Source of the DNA: Rachycentron canadum
Lineage: Eukaryota > Chordata > Actinopteri > Carangiformes > Rachycentridae
Assembly (NCBI GenBank): GCA_038496675.1
Contig: CM076648.1
Span: 20,022,365-20,086,364 of the forward strand
Direction: 5' to 3'
DNA: 64,000 bases
Shown here: piece by piece, positions 24,691-36,333 of the stretch
Numbering within the stretch: position 1 is the first letter of the stretch
Layout: each line of letters begins with the position of its first letter
Position numbers and translations under genes: made by a program
Notes under the pieces: generated by a model
The model's database searches: none
What the model saw: only the letters and a program-made list of their open reading frames with translations
What the model was told of the DNA's origin: nothing

Positions 24691-26198
24691 ATGATGAAAT
24701 ATCATTAATTCCCGGACATTGCTCGATTTAGCACACATCTACCAAGATATGGTAAATGTGTACAAACACAAGCATTGTACCTAGAAAATTAACGCTCAGG
24801 ACTTTCACATCACAATGACTTGACATAATGGTTATTATGTATATGCATATTCACTGTACAATCATCATATTTATTCATTGATTAGCTCTAATTGTGACTT
24901 ACCTCGCAGGGATGTTGGTCAGTCAGTCAAACGCTGATCAAGAGTATCTTGGCAGCTATTTGATGGTGTGCATCATGGTACACTCGTGATTATAGAATAT
25001 ACATAAGAGAGGGGACGATGGGTCTCTAAATCTAGCATACTTTCATAATATGAAGAGTTATAGAAAGCACGAGAAACATCAAACCAGAGATACAGCCACG
25101 TTCCTTTTTAAGCTTTGACGATTGTGGAGGAATTGTACAATAAAAGGGTTGGACTCGAAAAGAAAAGACACTTATTACAATTTTCTTTGGGATGCTACAT
25201 GTTACATTATGCTACATTATTAAAAAAGACACTATACACTTGGGGTTGTTGACTGCTGACTTGACACTGCATAGATCTACAATTTAGAGGAAAAATAATT
25301 GTATTTGGGGCCGCAAACACAGGTTTTCTAGGGAAGTGGATTGAGGTTCTTTACATCTCTATCAGCAAAGTCAGAGCAGGCAAGAAAACAAAGTGAGGCC
25401 TGGGTGGAAGGATTAAGAGAAGAAGAGGGCCCAGAGCAAAGTGCTGCTGCTGGTCTGATAAGTTTGCTGAGGAGGCTGATTCACTTTGGAATTTGGCAGA
25501 CATCAAACCATTACTGCTCACAGAGGACATAAGCAAAAGTAAGTAGACAATTCATTTTTCAAAAACTATAGCTAGATACCTGAAGGAGCACAAACTGTGG
25601 CAAGAGCCCTTTTGTTTCTAGGGCTCAAACTCACATCAGCTATAGCTACTTAATTTATATGGCTCACTAAGCTTATTTAGCCAGCTATCTAGGTTAGATT
25701 ATGTGGTGTGCCGCTCAGTAAATAAAACCTGATAGAGAGGCTTAAGTCTCAATGGCAACCTGAACCAGCAGCAGCACTTTGCCTTCAGTCCTCTAACAGA
25801 AATTAATCCCCCATAAAATCCTCCACTAAACCATTTTTCTCAGTGTGTTTTAATTCGTACAATCAGTAATCCATAAGTGCTTGATGTATTTGCACTTGAC
25901 GATTACTGAATTACAAGTAGCATTTCTTCAACAGCACTAAACAGTAATGAGTCATTAAGCTCCATTAAGTAAATAATTATTGTCTTTGGGCTATACGTTT
26001 TTCTATATAGTTTTCTTTAATTGTTATTAATAGGCAAATTCAGCGATGCAAAGCATTCAATAGTATAAGCGGGATGACTGTGATACGAACTCACTGAATC
26101 ACAGGTTATATTTAACTCCTTAATCTTCATCACGCCAAGCACCAGCTACTACAGAGGAATGTTTTTGGTGCAGAGTTGCCATATTACACTGCATTTGG

Positions 26199-26211
26199 CC
26201 ACTAGGGGGCA
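26199..26211 (+). promoter_or_regulatory. CTCF-like motif
   Basis: CCACTAGGGGGCA matches the CTCF core consensus CCASYAGRKGGCR at every position and lies in sequence without obvious repeat identity. Binding is inferred only. Confidence 0.4.
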
Positions 26212-28039
26212 TAAAGATTTCGAAACACACTCATACATACACACTGCATCTCAACTCATGCACTTTAATCATTGCTCTCACAGGTAGTTCACTGTCTATG
26301 GAGAATACTCTCGAGCACAGTGGGTGAATTTCAGCTTTGGATTCAATTAAAAGTCCAAACGTGGTGTGAAAGTGGTTACCTCCAGTGTGCCCGGCTCCAT
26401 TTTGAATTTGAAGTTACTGTTCCAAGCAAGTAGATGGTGGCATGACGATTACAGACCATAATAAAATGACTGGGAAGACGAACCAATTCTCTCTTGAAAT
26501 GCAATTTCAGTAAGGTTTTTCCAAAAGAAGTAACAGAGTTTTCTATTCGAGATGTAAAGGTGGCATTTCATAAGTGGCTTGATTGACATGAGTGGTCACT
26601 GTTCATTCACTCTCCTGACAAGGCCGAGGCTCACAAAAGGAAATCCATATTACTTTATTGACTTTTAAAAGGTCACCACATTCAAGTGTGTGTATGTTTA
26701 TTTTGAAGTTTTTTTGTTTTTTTTTAATATAATGCATCCTCATCATCTCAGTAGAGGCCAAAAATATAAGAAATTTAAAAAAACAAAAAGTTTTAATAGG
26801 GTATAAAATAGATTATACTGAACCCATTTTAACTATATTCAAGGACCAACATTAAATGACCTTAAATCCTGTTGACTCAGTACCATGTAACTACTATGTT
26901 ATGGTTTCAAATCCAACACTTATTATGCGCTCGCTCCTTTCAATTTTTTCTGTACTCCTGTTAGAACTACCTAATGAAGGCAAAATGCCAGAAAAAAACG
27001 AGAACAGAATTGAGTGGTTAAAGGATGTCAGAATGCAAAAGTGGTCTTTTAAATGTCAGCGCTAAGATACATTAGTGAGCTTCAAGTGTTTTTTTTTCTG
27101 TGTGGATGTGCGACTTTGTGCTGAGTGGCTGACACACATAAGCTCACAGTACTTGTGTCTGAACGTCAATAATATTAATTTATATCACCATTTGGCCTGT
27201 CACAAGGCTTTTACTGAAGCTAAAAATCATAAACACATTTACACTTTAATCAATATCATAAAAAATATGGTGCAGCAATGAGTGTCCCTTTTCTCCTGAG
27301 ACATAGGTGCCAAATACGTTAATACAACTTGAATGTAATTGATGGGTTGAGAAGCGCCGCTACAGCACTTGAACTGTTCTATGTCCCTGGGTTGATTGAA
27401 AAGGCTGGGGAAAATAACATTTTCTGCAAAGTTTATAATGAGATGCCCTGCGCAGCAACTGATAATGTGCTCCAAAAAAAGACTGCTATTAGCTGTAGTG
27501 ATGAAGGAGAAGAGTATCAAAAACAGTGATGAGATTTCTTGGCTATCCAGGCAACACACTGTGTATACTATTTAAAGTTTTCTGAGCAAATATAAATTAG
27601 AATTATCTTTTTCAGACGGTTCAAACAGAAAGGCAAACAGGGACCAAAAATATGAAGAAAAGTATCCCAGAGCTTGTGTCATAGACAGCCTGAAGGAAGC
27701 AGAGGTTTGTTCCAACCAGAGATTACAACATGGGATTCTGTGTGTGGATGCTACAATCACTAAAGATAGAAGTGTAAAAATGAAAATGAATGCCAAGGGG
27801 CTCATTTTTTAAATATGCCAGAAAGGGGGAGTGGGGTTCCTATATGGTTTTCGGGAAACATAATTGTTTTGAGGGCGACTGTGCTGAGTGGGCATTTAGT
27901 TATTTGTAACCACACACACTCACCACGATTTAATTTTAAAAGGGACAAAATTGTTTACAAGAGCTTTTTGGGAGGACAAGGGTTTACATAAATGTTTTAT
28001 TAATTTTGGATGATGCAATGCGAGCGTTACATGCAGTGG

Positions 28040-28052
28040 TCAGCAGATGGCG
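28040..28052 (+). promoter_or_regulatory. Weaker CTCF-like motif
   Basis: TCAGCAGATGGCG matches the CTCF core with one mismatch at the first position. Same orientation as the motifs at 19.7 and 26.2 kb. Confidence 0.25.
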
Positions 28053-28199
28053 TGCTTTGGGTGTAGTCCTGGCTAGTAAACAGCTCCATTTGGGATTAAC
28101 ATAGGCCCATTATTAGGCTTTTCCTTTTCTTTTTGTTTTTAATGCCTTTGTGCCATAACAGCTGTGGCCGAAGGCACTATGCTTTTGGATTGCCTGTCC

Positions 28200-28540
28200 A
28201 TCTGTCTTTCCAATTCTTGTGATGATTATATCATAGTTTTGCCTTGAGGGAACCCCTTCAAATCTGGTTTTAATATTTACTTAGACTCAAGGATTAACTG
28301 ATATAATTGTGGTTGTCAAAGTTCAAGTTCACTGCGACCTCATAAAACACAAATGCTGCACAAATGTTTACTTGGACTCAAGGGCAAACTGATTGGATTT
28401 TGGTGGTCAAAGGTCACAAGGACTGCACAGATCACATTTTGGCAGCCATAACTCAGGAACTTAACTCGTAATAACTCATTATAACACAAATGAAGCAGTC
28501 AAAGGTCACCTTCACTGTGACATGCAAAAAGACTTTTAAC
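28200..28540 (+). repeat. Fish dispersed repeat with internal duplication
   Basis: TGCCTTGAGGGAACCCCTTC, then TTACTTAGACTCAAGGATTA and GTCAAAGTTCAAGTTCACTG. The block then recurs as TTACTTGGACTCAAGGGCAA and GGTGGTCAAAGGTCACAAGG, and again as TCAAAGGTCACCTTCACTGT. This is a familiar fish repeat of unclear class. Confidence 0.6.
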
Positions 28541-28739
28541 CATTATTCAATGCTCTAACTCTGGAGCATAATGGGAAATAGTGACAATATTTTATATTTG
28601 GTCTGATACTGAACTGGTGACTCCGTCAGTCACACGTGTCGTCTTGTGCACAGGTTTGAGATACACACTGAAATACAGAAGGGCGTCATAGTGCAAGTGA
28701 TGGTCAGAAACTCAACAGGGTAACTGTAGCACTGCTGAT

Positions 28740-28870
28740 CTAGCACTTAATTACTATTTTTGATGTATTTGAATTTGAGTATTTCCATTTTTGCCACTTT
28801 CTCCATTCCAAAGGGAGATATTGTACTTTTTACCTCACTACATTTATGCAACAGGTCACATGAGTTCTCA
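28740..28870 (+). mobile_element. MITE-like fragment (GAGTATTTCCATTTT...TACATTTATG)
   Basis: AGTATTTCCATTTTTGCCAC, AAAGGGAGATATTGTACTTT and CCTCACTACATTTATGCAAC match the inner part of the same common fish element that flanks the SINE at 9.15-9.9 kb, as I recall that family. Confidence 0.5.
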
Positions 28871-30377
28871 CTGAGATTGCTGTACATTTAACCTACACAG
28901 GGATGTAATCTGACTTGTGATCATATATCACTTTCAAGTATTGCTCAGCAGAACAGGTGCTTTTTCTTTGATGTTTTAGGAACATGTTGCTAATATTTTT
29001 GTTCTTTTGCTTACTCTTTGACTGCTCTCTTTTGTACTTCAAAGGTAATTTTTTTTACGTTAAAAACATTTTTTTTTTTTTTTTTTTTAAATCGTAACTG
29101 TCCAAAGGTTTATTTTATGAACTGTCAGAAACCCCAGTCTTTTCTGCCCAGTGAAAATATTACCACTGTTCGTGACAAACAATCCACTGTAGCTCTGGGC
29201 TCTTTCCATTGTCCAAAATGGACCTGCATCTTGCAGCAGCTTCAGTCACTCAGTAGCTATTTGTAAGAAAGGTGCCTGTGCCCAACCGGCCCGTTCCACT
29301 GTGTGGTTGATGTGCCAAAGCACGACTCCAGAGCTCCACTGTCACGTGACTTTTTCTATTTTTTATCCCATTCGTCTTAGATTCTTGATGTGCCTGTTGC
29401 TGAACATCACAGGCTGACAGGTAAATAATTACATGAATACATCATGGAATGAATAATTGAAATATATAATACATGCAACATTTGCTATGACCAGTTGAGT
29501 CCCTTGAAATTTAGGTACCAGAGTGCAGTCTGACTTTGACATTGCTGAATTCTTTGGCAAGTCCTTTTTGTTAAACCATGGTAGTGCGTCTCTTTTGTTG
29601 TCTGTACAACAGTTGAGAGTCTGGGACTTTCTGACATTGTGGCTTCACAATGTCACTTTTATGTTATGGGCTGGTGTTCAAGTACTTTTGCAAATGAGTT
29701 TCCCAGAATTCCTCATTAATCAAAAGATGGGAAATCTTGGCAGTGTAAGTGCAACAAGAAGGAATATTTTTGTTTTTGTTCCCCCCACCCATCTCTTTTG
29801 TATATTTCTTGTTTTTCCAATTTTAACTGAGCCTGCAGCATATTTGACAGTGCTCTGTTTTCAGTGAGTACAGTGGTGGAAGCAGAGGGATCGTGGCAGC
29901 AGAGGGAGCTTGTTAAAAGAACAACAGCTCTGGCTTTCTCGACAGAATGAGTATGCAAACAACTGAAGGCATGCTGTGCAAAGATCTACGGGCATTGTGC
30001 GATGCCTGCGCCAAATGGACCTGCCTGTCCCAGAATGGTGTAGCGGGCATGAAAGGATGTCCACGGACGCAGCAAGGGTCCTTTTTACACGGAACAGTGT
30101 TATTTTCACTGAAAGGTGTTTGACAAGATGACCACAGCCATTTGTGTTTGTGCTTTTTGTCTGAAACTGAAATATGGCTTGAAACAAAACACCAGACATC
30201 ATCCTGTCTGTCTTGTATTTATAAAAAAATAAAATAATAAAAAAATAAAAAAATAGAATGAGCAAGAAATGGTTTAAAAGTGGAATATTAGATTTACATT
30301 TTAAAACTTTTTTTTAGTGGTAGCATTAAACCTTCATTTCAAAGAATTTGTCACTCACCATTCACTCTTCATCAGTT
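28871..30377. other. No gene seen (downstream of apip)
   Basis: Contains a T-run at about 29068-29089 and A-rich sequence near 30221-30256. The 114-codon plus-strand frame at 29523 has no family resemblance. This is taken as intergenic sequence beyond the apip 3' end. Confidence 0.5.
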
Positions 30378-30383
30378 TTTATT
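30378..30383 (-). terminator. apip: apip poly(A) signal AATAAA
   Basis: AATAAA on the minus strand about 370 bases after the stop codon, giving a short 3'UTR. It is the first good hexamer in a suitable place; others may be used. Confidence 0.55.
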
Positions 30384-30749
30384 GATTGAAGCAAAGGCAG
30401 ATAATCACCATCACCGATCAATTGAAATACACACTATGTTCACGCCTGACGTCCACTGAGACCTTGATTTTAGTGCAGTCAATCTTGAATAGGAAAGCAT
30501 TTGAACCTGAGGACGCTGATTTGACAGCTGCTCACTCATGAGTCATCCCACAGTGCTTTGCAGCGTACCTCCAGGTGCTTCCGGATCACAGGCATTCAAT
30601 CTCCTTCAATCCTGAATCTGCCCTCACCATCAAATTTCATCAAATTTGAAGCTGGCCAGCGTGAAAGGCAAATGATTACAATCTGCTCTCCTGATTGAAC
30701 TCCACTGACCTTTCCCAACAAATGTCTCCTTAAAAAGCGGTAGTGAATG

Positions 30750-30849
30750 TCAAACTATTCCTTTTTGTTCCACTGGGAGGGCTGAAGGGTCCAGCCCACA
30801 CTGCTTCATCTGGACAGCAATGTCGAAGAGGTAGTCGTAGCATTCGCAC
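30750..30849 (-). CDS. apip: apip last coding exon
   Basis: Acceptor TTTTGTAG|GTGC. Codes CECYDYLFDIAVQMKQCGLD, then PSALPVEQKGIV and TGA at 30750-30752. The ending GIV is shared with the human protein. Confidence 0.93.
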
Positions 30850-33800
30850 CTACAAAATGCAGCAGTGTTTGAGTGTTGGAGGAGAAAAATACAACATAGG
30901 GAAGTGAATTATTCTGCTCTCAATACAAATATTCTAATATATCATAAATAAGATCAGAGAGGTTAATGGTAGTGGGAGGTAGATGCTCACATTGTCTTGG
31001 CTTTTTCCCATGACTCGCCCCAGACATAGACACCATGTCGACGGACGAGGACAGCGCATGAATCTGGGTACTCATCCATTGCCCGAGCCATCCGGTCTTT
31101 CAAGTCTTTCTCCTCTGGCGTATTTTCAATAATGGGCACAACCAGGGTGTCATCATACCTGTAAATATACAAAAAACAAATTAAACCCAGGCTTAAAAGT
31201 ATTTGAGGTATTAACCTAAGCCTTCAGATACAGACTTTAAATGCCTGTTCTGAAAAGCTCGACACCGCCGTCTGCTCTGTAGTGTCTCTGATTGTGAGGC
31301 AATCGAATCAAAGCGATACAGTGACTATGAATCAGGCTCGGTGCTGAACCAGGGTAAGTAATTTATGAAGCCAAAGAATCAAACACTTTCTGATTCCAGC
31401 CTCTCAAATGTGAGAATTAGACATTTTTCTCTGTCGCATATTATGTCTGAGTTTTTGACTATTGGTTGAATAAGAAGAAATTTGAAGTTATCACCTCTGA
31501 TGAGACATCAGCCAATGTGTGACTCATCTTCCCAGTCCCTCACTCTGTTTAGCAGCTCACTGCAAACCAACGCACCATTACAGTAAACTTTTTTTTTTTT
31601 CCCCCCACATTTCATTCTTACTAAACAATTCAGGTTAGAAAAATAAATAATGAAAATAATCATTATTTGCTACCCTGATCCAGCAGGCTCCTGACTTGCC
31701 TTAATCCCAGCTGGAAGCAGGAGAGGAGGAAAAAAAAAAAAAAAAAAAAAAATCACAGCAACATTCCTTCATTTTATTCAGCTGGATTGACGAGTCAAAC
31801 TTTTAAAAGTTTAAAGTGATATTCCCATCTGGCTTTTCAGTCAATTATAAATCGTGAACTGAATCCCTTAAATGAAGAGTGAGAAAATTTTAAATGACTT
31901 CAAAATTTCAGATTTCACTCAGAGTTTGGTTATATGCATCGAGATAAAACTGAAATAAAAATGTATAAAAATATTTTTGTGCATTTAAAAAAATAAATAA
32001 ATAAAAAATCTAGTAACTATGCCTGTGTAGAGATTGAATTCATGGTTGGGACCTACATGTTTGGGCCCGTAATTTGCATCAGCTACTGAGAAAGTGAGGC
32101 ATGACTGGGCACATCTGTGTGCACAGAGATGCCAAGAAAAAGCTGTTCATATTGTCATGCGATTTACGTCTAAATACCCTCGGGGTGTGATGAAACTGTT
32201 CTCTTCATGTGCTTGACTTGATGTACCATGGTTACGTTTTTCTTAACCTCAGTGACGGCCACAAGCCAGATGCAGTTGATTCCCACAGCAAAGTTGGCAG
32301 CCGCAGCACCAGGCTGTGCTGGAGATTTCCACCGTCAGATTGATAGTAAGTGAACTTGTTCTTTGGCAGGTGTGCCACACATTCATTTTGGACGGCGGTG
32401 TGAAAGAAATAAACGGCCCACACTGTTCATAAATTCACTGTCTGTGCAAATTCACGCTGTGTGCGCATGCTGTCATCCTCTACTGCAGCACTAAACATTT
32501 CTATTATGAGAGCCAAGGTGCCTCTGTGACCGGGACTTTACACAGCTCCTCTTGACTGAGAGATGAAAATGCTAGGGACCTCTTTGGACTTCACTAATCC
32601 TTGCTGCTTGATTACATACCGATAGTTGGAGCCTGAGGTGCCCTTACGAATCCCCTTGATCATCTCCTGGTGTGTTATCCTGAACTCTTTGCCAGGATAC
32701 AGCAGCGTTGCCATGACAGCAGCCTTGGAGTGGGTGTGTATCACTGCCTGTGCCCCTGCATTTTAGCAAAGGAAAAGCAGATTTTGATTTGAGTGTTATC
32801 TGCTGGTATTGTGTTCCTCGAATGATGTAACAGGGCAAGAAAAAGCATGTTGACCTATGACAACTTTATCAAACAGCTAATGAATATGAGGAGCATAATC
32901 CTGTTTACTTTTTGAAATTAAAAAAAATTTAGAGCAAAATATGTAAAAGTAATTAGATTTCATCAAACCAGATTTTATTATATAATCCTACACATCATTT
33001 GAGAATAAATTTATCCAAATAGGAATCTAATATATTTTATAAATCACAACTTTATTGAATATGATGTATTCAAAATGGAGCTGTTACATAAGAGGAATAG
33101 GAACACAAGGGCACTATTTGGAGTTTGGAGTCATTGATTTTACTATTTTTTTTCCATTTATGACAATTTCTAATGACAAATTAATGTTCCTACAGTGGCA
33201 GAGATGAAAGTATATTTAAATATACACAACACTATCGCCTTGCAAATACACAAAACAATCAAACAGGGAAACACTCTGTAAATAGACACAACATGACCTA
33301 ACAGACAATGGCACTGCAAGTAGCACAGACAAACAACTCAAGTGTTTCCAGGGGACGCTACAAAAGTGATGAACTCGGCTCGGATGTGCTTGTTGTTCAG
33401 CGCTTTGTGAGCTATTGAAGTCGGCGACTCATCAGAGCCGACTGATGAGCGAGAGAGCGCTCAGATACAACAGTTTATACGGGTCTCTGACCTCAGGCGG
33501 TGGCTAGTCGGCCTATGGGTGGAGTGTGTGTGACTGAACCAGAGCGACTCACCTCTCATAGTGTAGGCGTTCATGAAAAGCGGCGTACACTGGCTCTTCT
33601 TTAATTTCTTCCAGGACGGTGGACAGCTTATGTCCCGCTCCTCCACGTCACACACAAACATGTCTTCTGGCTGAGTAGCAAACATTACAAAAAAGTTATG
33701 GATTACAACACCCTGATCCCCACCTGAAAACAGCTTCATCAAAGCAGTGTGTCCAATATGAGTCGTCATCTCTATAGAGCACAACAAAGTGTCACACACT

Positions 33801-36329
33801 GGTTGGAGCCTGCTCACCTGTATTCTCTCTTTCTGCACGCCTGATGGTGCAATGTAGATCTGCTCTCTGTGACTCACAAAACACGCAACATAGTAAATAT
33901 CAACACCAAGGAAAAGATTATATAGTTTTTCATGGAGGTAATTATGACATAACGGAGCATCATGACCTTCCAGAGCAAACAATTAACCAAACTGATTCAA
34001 GCTTAAATTGTGTGTCAGGCTCTGTTGTTCCATTTACTTGAAAAGCACTGGGCTCCAAACGCACCACATAAATAACCTTTCAATGACTGCACTGTGTGTC
34101 AACATGTCAGTATTATCTTATTTGGGAAGTTTTACAGACGTGAACACTGATCATGTTGTTATTTAACTGCGGACTGAGAGGCTTAACATTTCCCCACAGA
34201 ATGTAGAAGATAAAGCCATTGTACTCTTCTTTATCTAGCAACAAACATACCAGATAAAGGAGTAGCCTATTGATTTTGAGTGCAAGGTTTGGCGATGCTG
34301 CCTGAGGCTCTGACTCATTTCTGAGTCAAAGCAAAGCAACTGTAAAAATGGGGATCCAAACTTAAAATTCAGACCTGCACTCACAGAAATAAAAATACAC
34401 TTATTTGAATTTTTGTATAAAACATCTGACAGCACTACTGTCTGTTCAGTTTGCTTCATGTGATGCATATTTTCACCCACTCTCTCTTTTATCTAGACTT
34501 AGTTAAATGCTCAAAGCTTTGTTTTAATAAAAACAGATCTTAGTTTCTTGAGCTGTACCAGTGATTTAAAACAGGGTGCATGCAGCCAGAAGGTGGATGT
34601 ATCTGAGTGTATTTGTTCACCATAACATGTATGATGTCATTGATTTAGAGTCAAATGTCTGGAGAGAGAGAGAGAGAGAGAGTGTGTCATCACTCTGTCA
34701 CAGTCATTTCACAGAGAGATCTGCACAGCTAAAGTTCTGCAGCTGAGCTGATAACTGCTTATTTTCTACCTGAATCTAAAGGTATAATCATTTAACACGA
34801 TGAAAGGAAATTTTGGAGCCAAAATGTTTTTCCTCTCTGAATGAAATACCAGCGTACGCGGAGCAGCATTCAGTAAATCTTATTTTGGTTTCATCTGAGG
34901 TTTCATCAAGTTCCCCCTGTTAGCTTAAATAAATGTCTGCCATTCCCCATTTCAAGCAGGGATTTGCTAATGGGTGGTGCTTTCTTTGTAGCTGCCATCC
35001 AAAACAACACAGTTCAAAGATGTCTGTAATAACCTGTCAAAGTCTTCATTTAGAATTCTGTTTCATTACGGCAAAACTGTGGCCTTCTGTCTTCCCCATA
35101 GATCTACGCGCACTGTCAGAGCCGATGTATCTGACCTCACATCAGGCTCACTACACATTTGTCAGCATACACGTCTCCACAACTGCATTTTAACATCACT
35201 GTCAAAGAAAGGCAGACAGACAAGTTAAACGAAGGTGTGTCAGCTAGTAAGTCGGTTGGAATGAAAACCCCTCTAAGATGGAAAATATTGTCACAGTTAA
35301 GTGATTTGGGTTTGGGGAAAAAAGAAGGAAAAAAAAAAGGGCTTTTTCTGATCCCCTGCACTTTTCTGCAACAAATCAATCTACACACGGACCCTCGTTT
35401 CAGACTGATCCCTCCGCCCGTCCCCGTCACCCATCCCAGCTGGTAGAAGAGTCGACATAGCTCAGGGATGAGGACTCGTGGGTGCTCGTTCTCCTGCAAG
35501 ACACAAAGCAAATGATTGATATAAAGAGTGTTAAACCTAAACCAATCAGTGTGAAAAAAAAAAGAAAAAAACTTCACATACTTCAATGCATATGTCACCT
35601 GCTGCCAATGTTAATGTCAGCAAAACTAAGAAATAGATCAGAACCAACAATTGTGCTCCTACTAACAAACTGCATTGTCCAGCAGTGAATAAAAACACAT
35701 GACTGAGCCAGACTGTTGCACTGGGTGACGTGTTCCTTAATTACCATGAATACAGAAACGAGTTTATTATGACTCAGCCCCATTCACCCCACTGCCTTAA
35801 ATACTTACTAGAGTATCAAGTTCATATTAATCCCTAGCTGAAAATAGTCAGTCATACAGTTTTGCTAAAAACTAGTGTTTCAGGAAATAAATAAATCATT
35901 TAAAAAAAACAAAACAAAAAAAACATCTTCATATTTGGGACCCTTTTTTTCCCCTCAAGGTCTTCAGTAGGAATAATTGGACTTTAGGCTGTGTGTCTTA
36001 GAGAAGGTCAGAACTGAGAATTGACAATTGACACTGGCTAACACATTGTTGGTTTTGGTCTTTTCATGGGATTTATGGATGAAAAAAAATATATATATAA
36101 TTATGGTTTTGGGAGCGTGTCACAATACTGGAAGGATCTTTTTTTTTTATTACTGTTAAGGAAAAATGACTTGAAGGTTTTCTGAAATTACTAAAACTCA
36201 GACATAGTTCGGGTGTAATCCTGTAGCGTGACTACTTTGTCACACTACTCGTGTTTTGCTTGCCTGTTTGTCTGTGATCTCTTGACCTGCATCTTGGAAG
36301 CCATTGCTGGTGCCACACAGAGCTGACAT
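30750..36329 (-). CDS. apip: Methylthioribulose-1-phosphate dehydratase (APAF1-interacting protein)
   Basis: Joining seven minus-strand exons (36264-36329, 35393-35493, 33818-33866, 33553-33670, 32620-32755, 30991-31158, 30750-30849) gives an unbroken 245-aa frame; the human protein is 242 aa. It dehydrates 5-methylthioribulose-1-phosphate in the cytosolic methionine salvage pathway and belongs to the zinc-dependent class II aldolase/adducin fold. Visible family marks in order are LIPELCRLFYQLGWVTGTGG near the N-terminus, IYIAPSGVQKERIQ, KKLKKSQCTPLF, the zinc ligands in AVIHTHSKAAVMATL, the catalytic glutamate in THQEMIKGI, the third zinc histidine in LVRRHGVYVWGE, and CECYDYLFDIAV near the end. 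Known roles in binding APAF1 and restraining pyroptosis come from mammals. The N-terminal 22 residues are poorly conserved. One intron has a GC donor. No damage seen. Confidence 0.96.
30991..31158 (-). CDS. apip: apip coding exon 6 (third zinc histidine)
   Basis: Acceptor TATTTACAG, donor ACAAT|GTGAGC. Codes YDDTLVVPIIENTPEEKDL, then DSCAVLVRRHGVYVWGESWE. The histidine of RRHG is the third zinc ligand of the family. Confidence 0.95.
31159..32619 (-). other. apip intron, no further exon seen
   Basis: Intron between coding exons 5 and 6, with a T/C-run near 31590 and an A-run at about 31730-31752. A 63-codon frame near 32.3 kb has no family match. Confidence 0.6.
32620..32755 (-). CDS. apip: apip coding exon 5 (zinc ligands and catalytic Glu)
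   Basis: Acceptor AAATGCAG, donor TATCG|GTATGT. Codes AQAVIHTHSKAAVMATLLYP, with the two zinc histidines in HTH, then ITHQEMIKGIRKGTSGSNYR with the catalytic glutamate in HQEM. Confidence 0.95.
33553..33670 (-). CDS. apip: apip coding exon 4
   Basis: Acceptor CTACTCAG, donor AGAG|GTGAGT. Codes PEDMFVCDVEERDISCP, then KKLKKSQCTPLFMNAYTMRG. Ends in phase 1. Confidence 0.93.
33818..33866 (-). CDS. apip: apip coding exon 3
   Basis: Acceptor TCACAG|AGAGCAG, donor ATACAG|GTGAGC. Codes EQIYIAPSGVQKERIQ, one of the best conserved strings of the family. A second in-frame acceptor lies seven bases inside (GAGAGCAG|ATC). Confidence 0.88.
34660..34682. repeat. (GA)n microsatellite in an apip intron
   Basis: Perfect GA run in the intron between coding exons 2 and 3. 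Confidence 0.9.
35393..35493 (-). CDS. apip: apip coding exon 2
   Basis: Acceptor CTTGCAG|GAG. Codes ENEHPRVLIPELCRLFYQLG, then WVTGTGGGISLKRG, the conserved N-terminal core. The donor chosen is GG|GTCCGT, because it restores KRGEQIYIAPSG with the family length. An alternative donor four bases on (GTGTGT), paired with an acceptor seven bases further into the next exon, would also keep frame and give KRGSIYIAPSG. Confidence 0.85.
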
Positions 36330-36333
36330 CTTC
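36264..36333 (-). CDS. apip: apip coding exon 1 (start codon, GC donor)
   Basis: The acceptor TCTCACAG sits four bases before the ATG (36327-36329). It codes 22 residues beginning MSALCGTSNGFQDAG and ends TDKQ. The exon ends AAACAG|GCAAGC, a GC-AG intron donor whose surrounding bases fit the strict GC-donor consensus. The start is the only ATG in this exon in frame with the family core. Confidence 0.88.

Larger units (their letters stand above)
24700..28190. other. No gene seen
   Basis: Non-coding sequence without supported exons. It contains two CTCF-like motifs listed separately. Open frames near 25.35, 26.86 and 27.3 kb show no recognisable domain and no paired splice sites. Confidence 0.5.

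Noticed and set aside
33461..33982. 173-codon continuous minus-strand frame across apip exons 3 and 4
   Set aside because: It runs through the short intron in frame by chance. Splice sites at 33671-33817 and family alignment show two exons.
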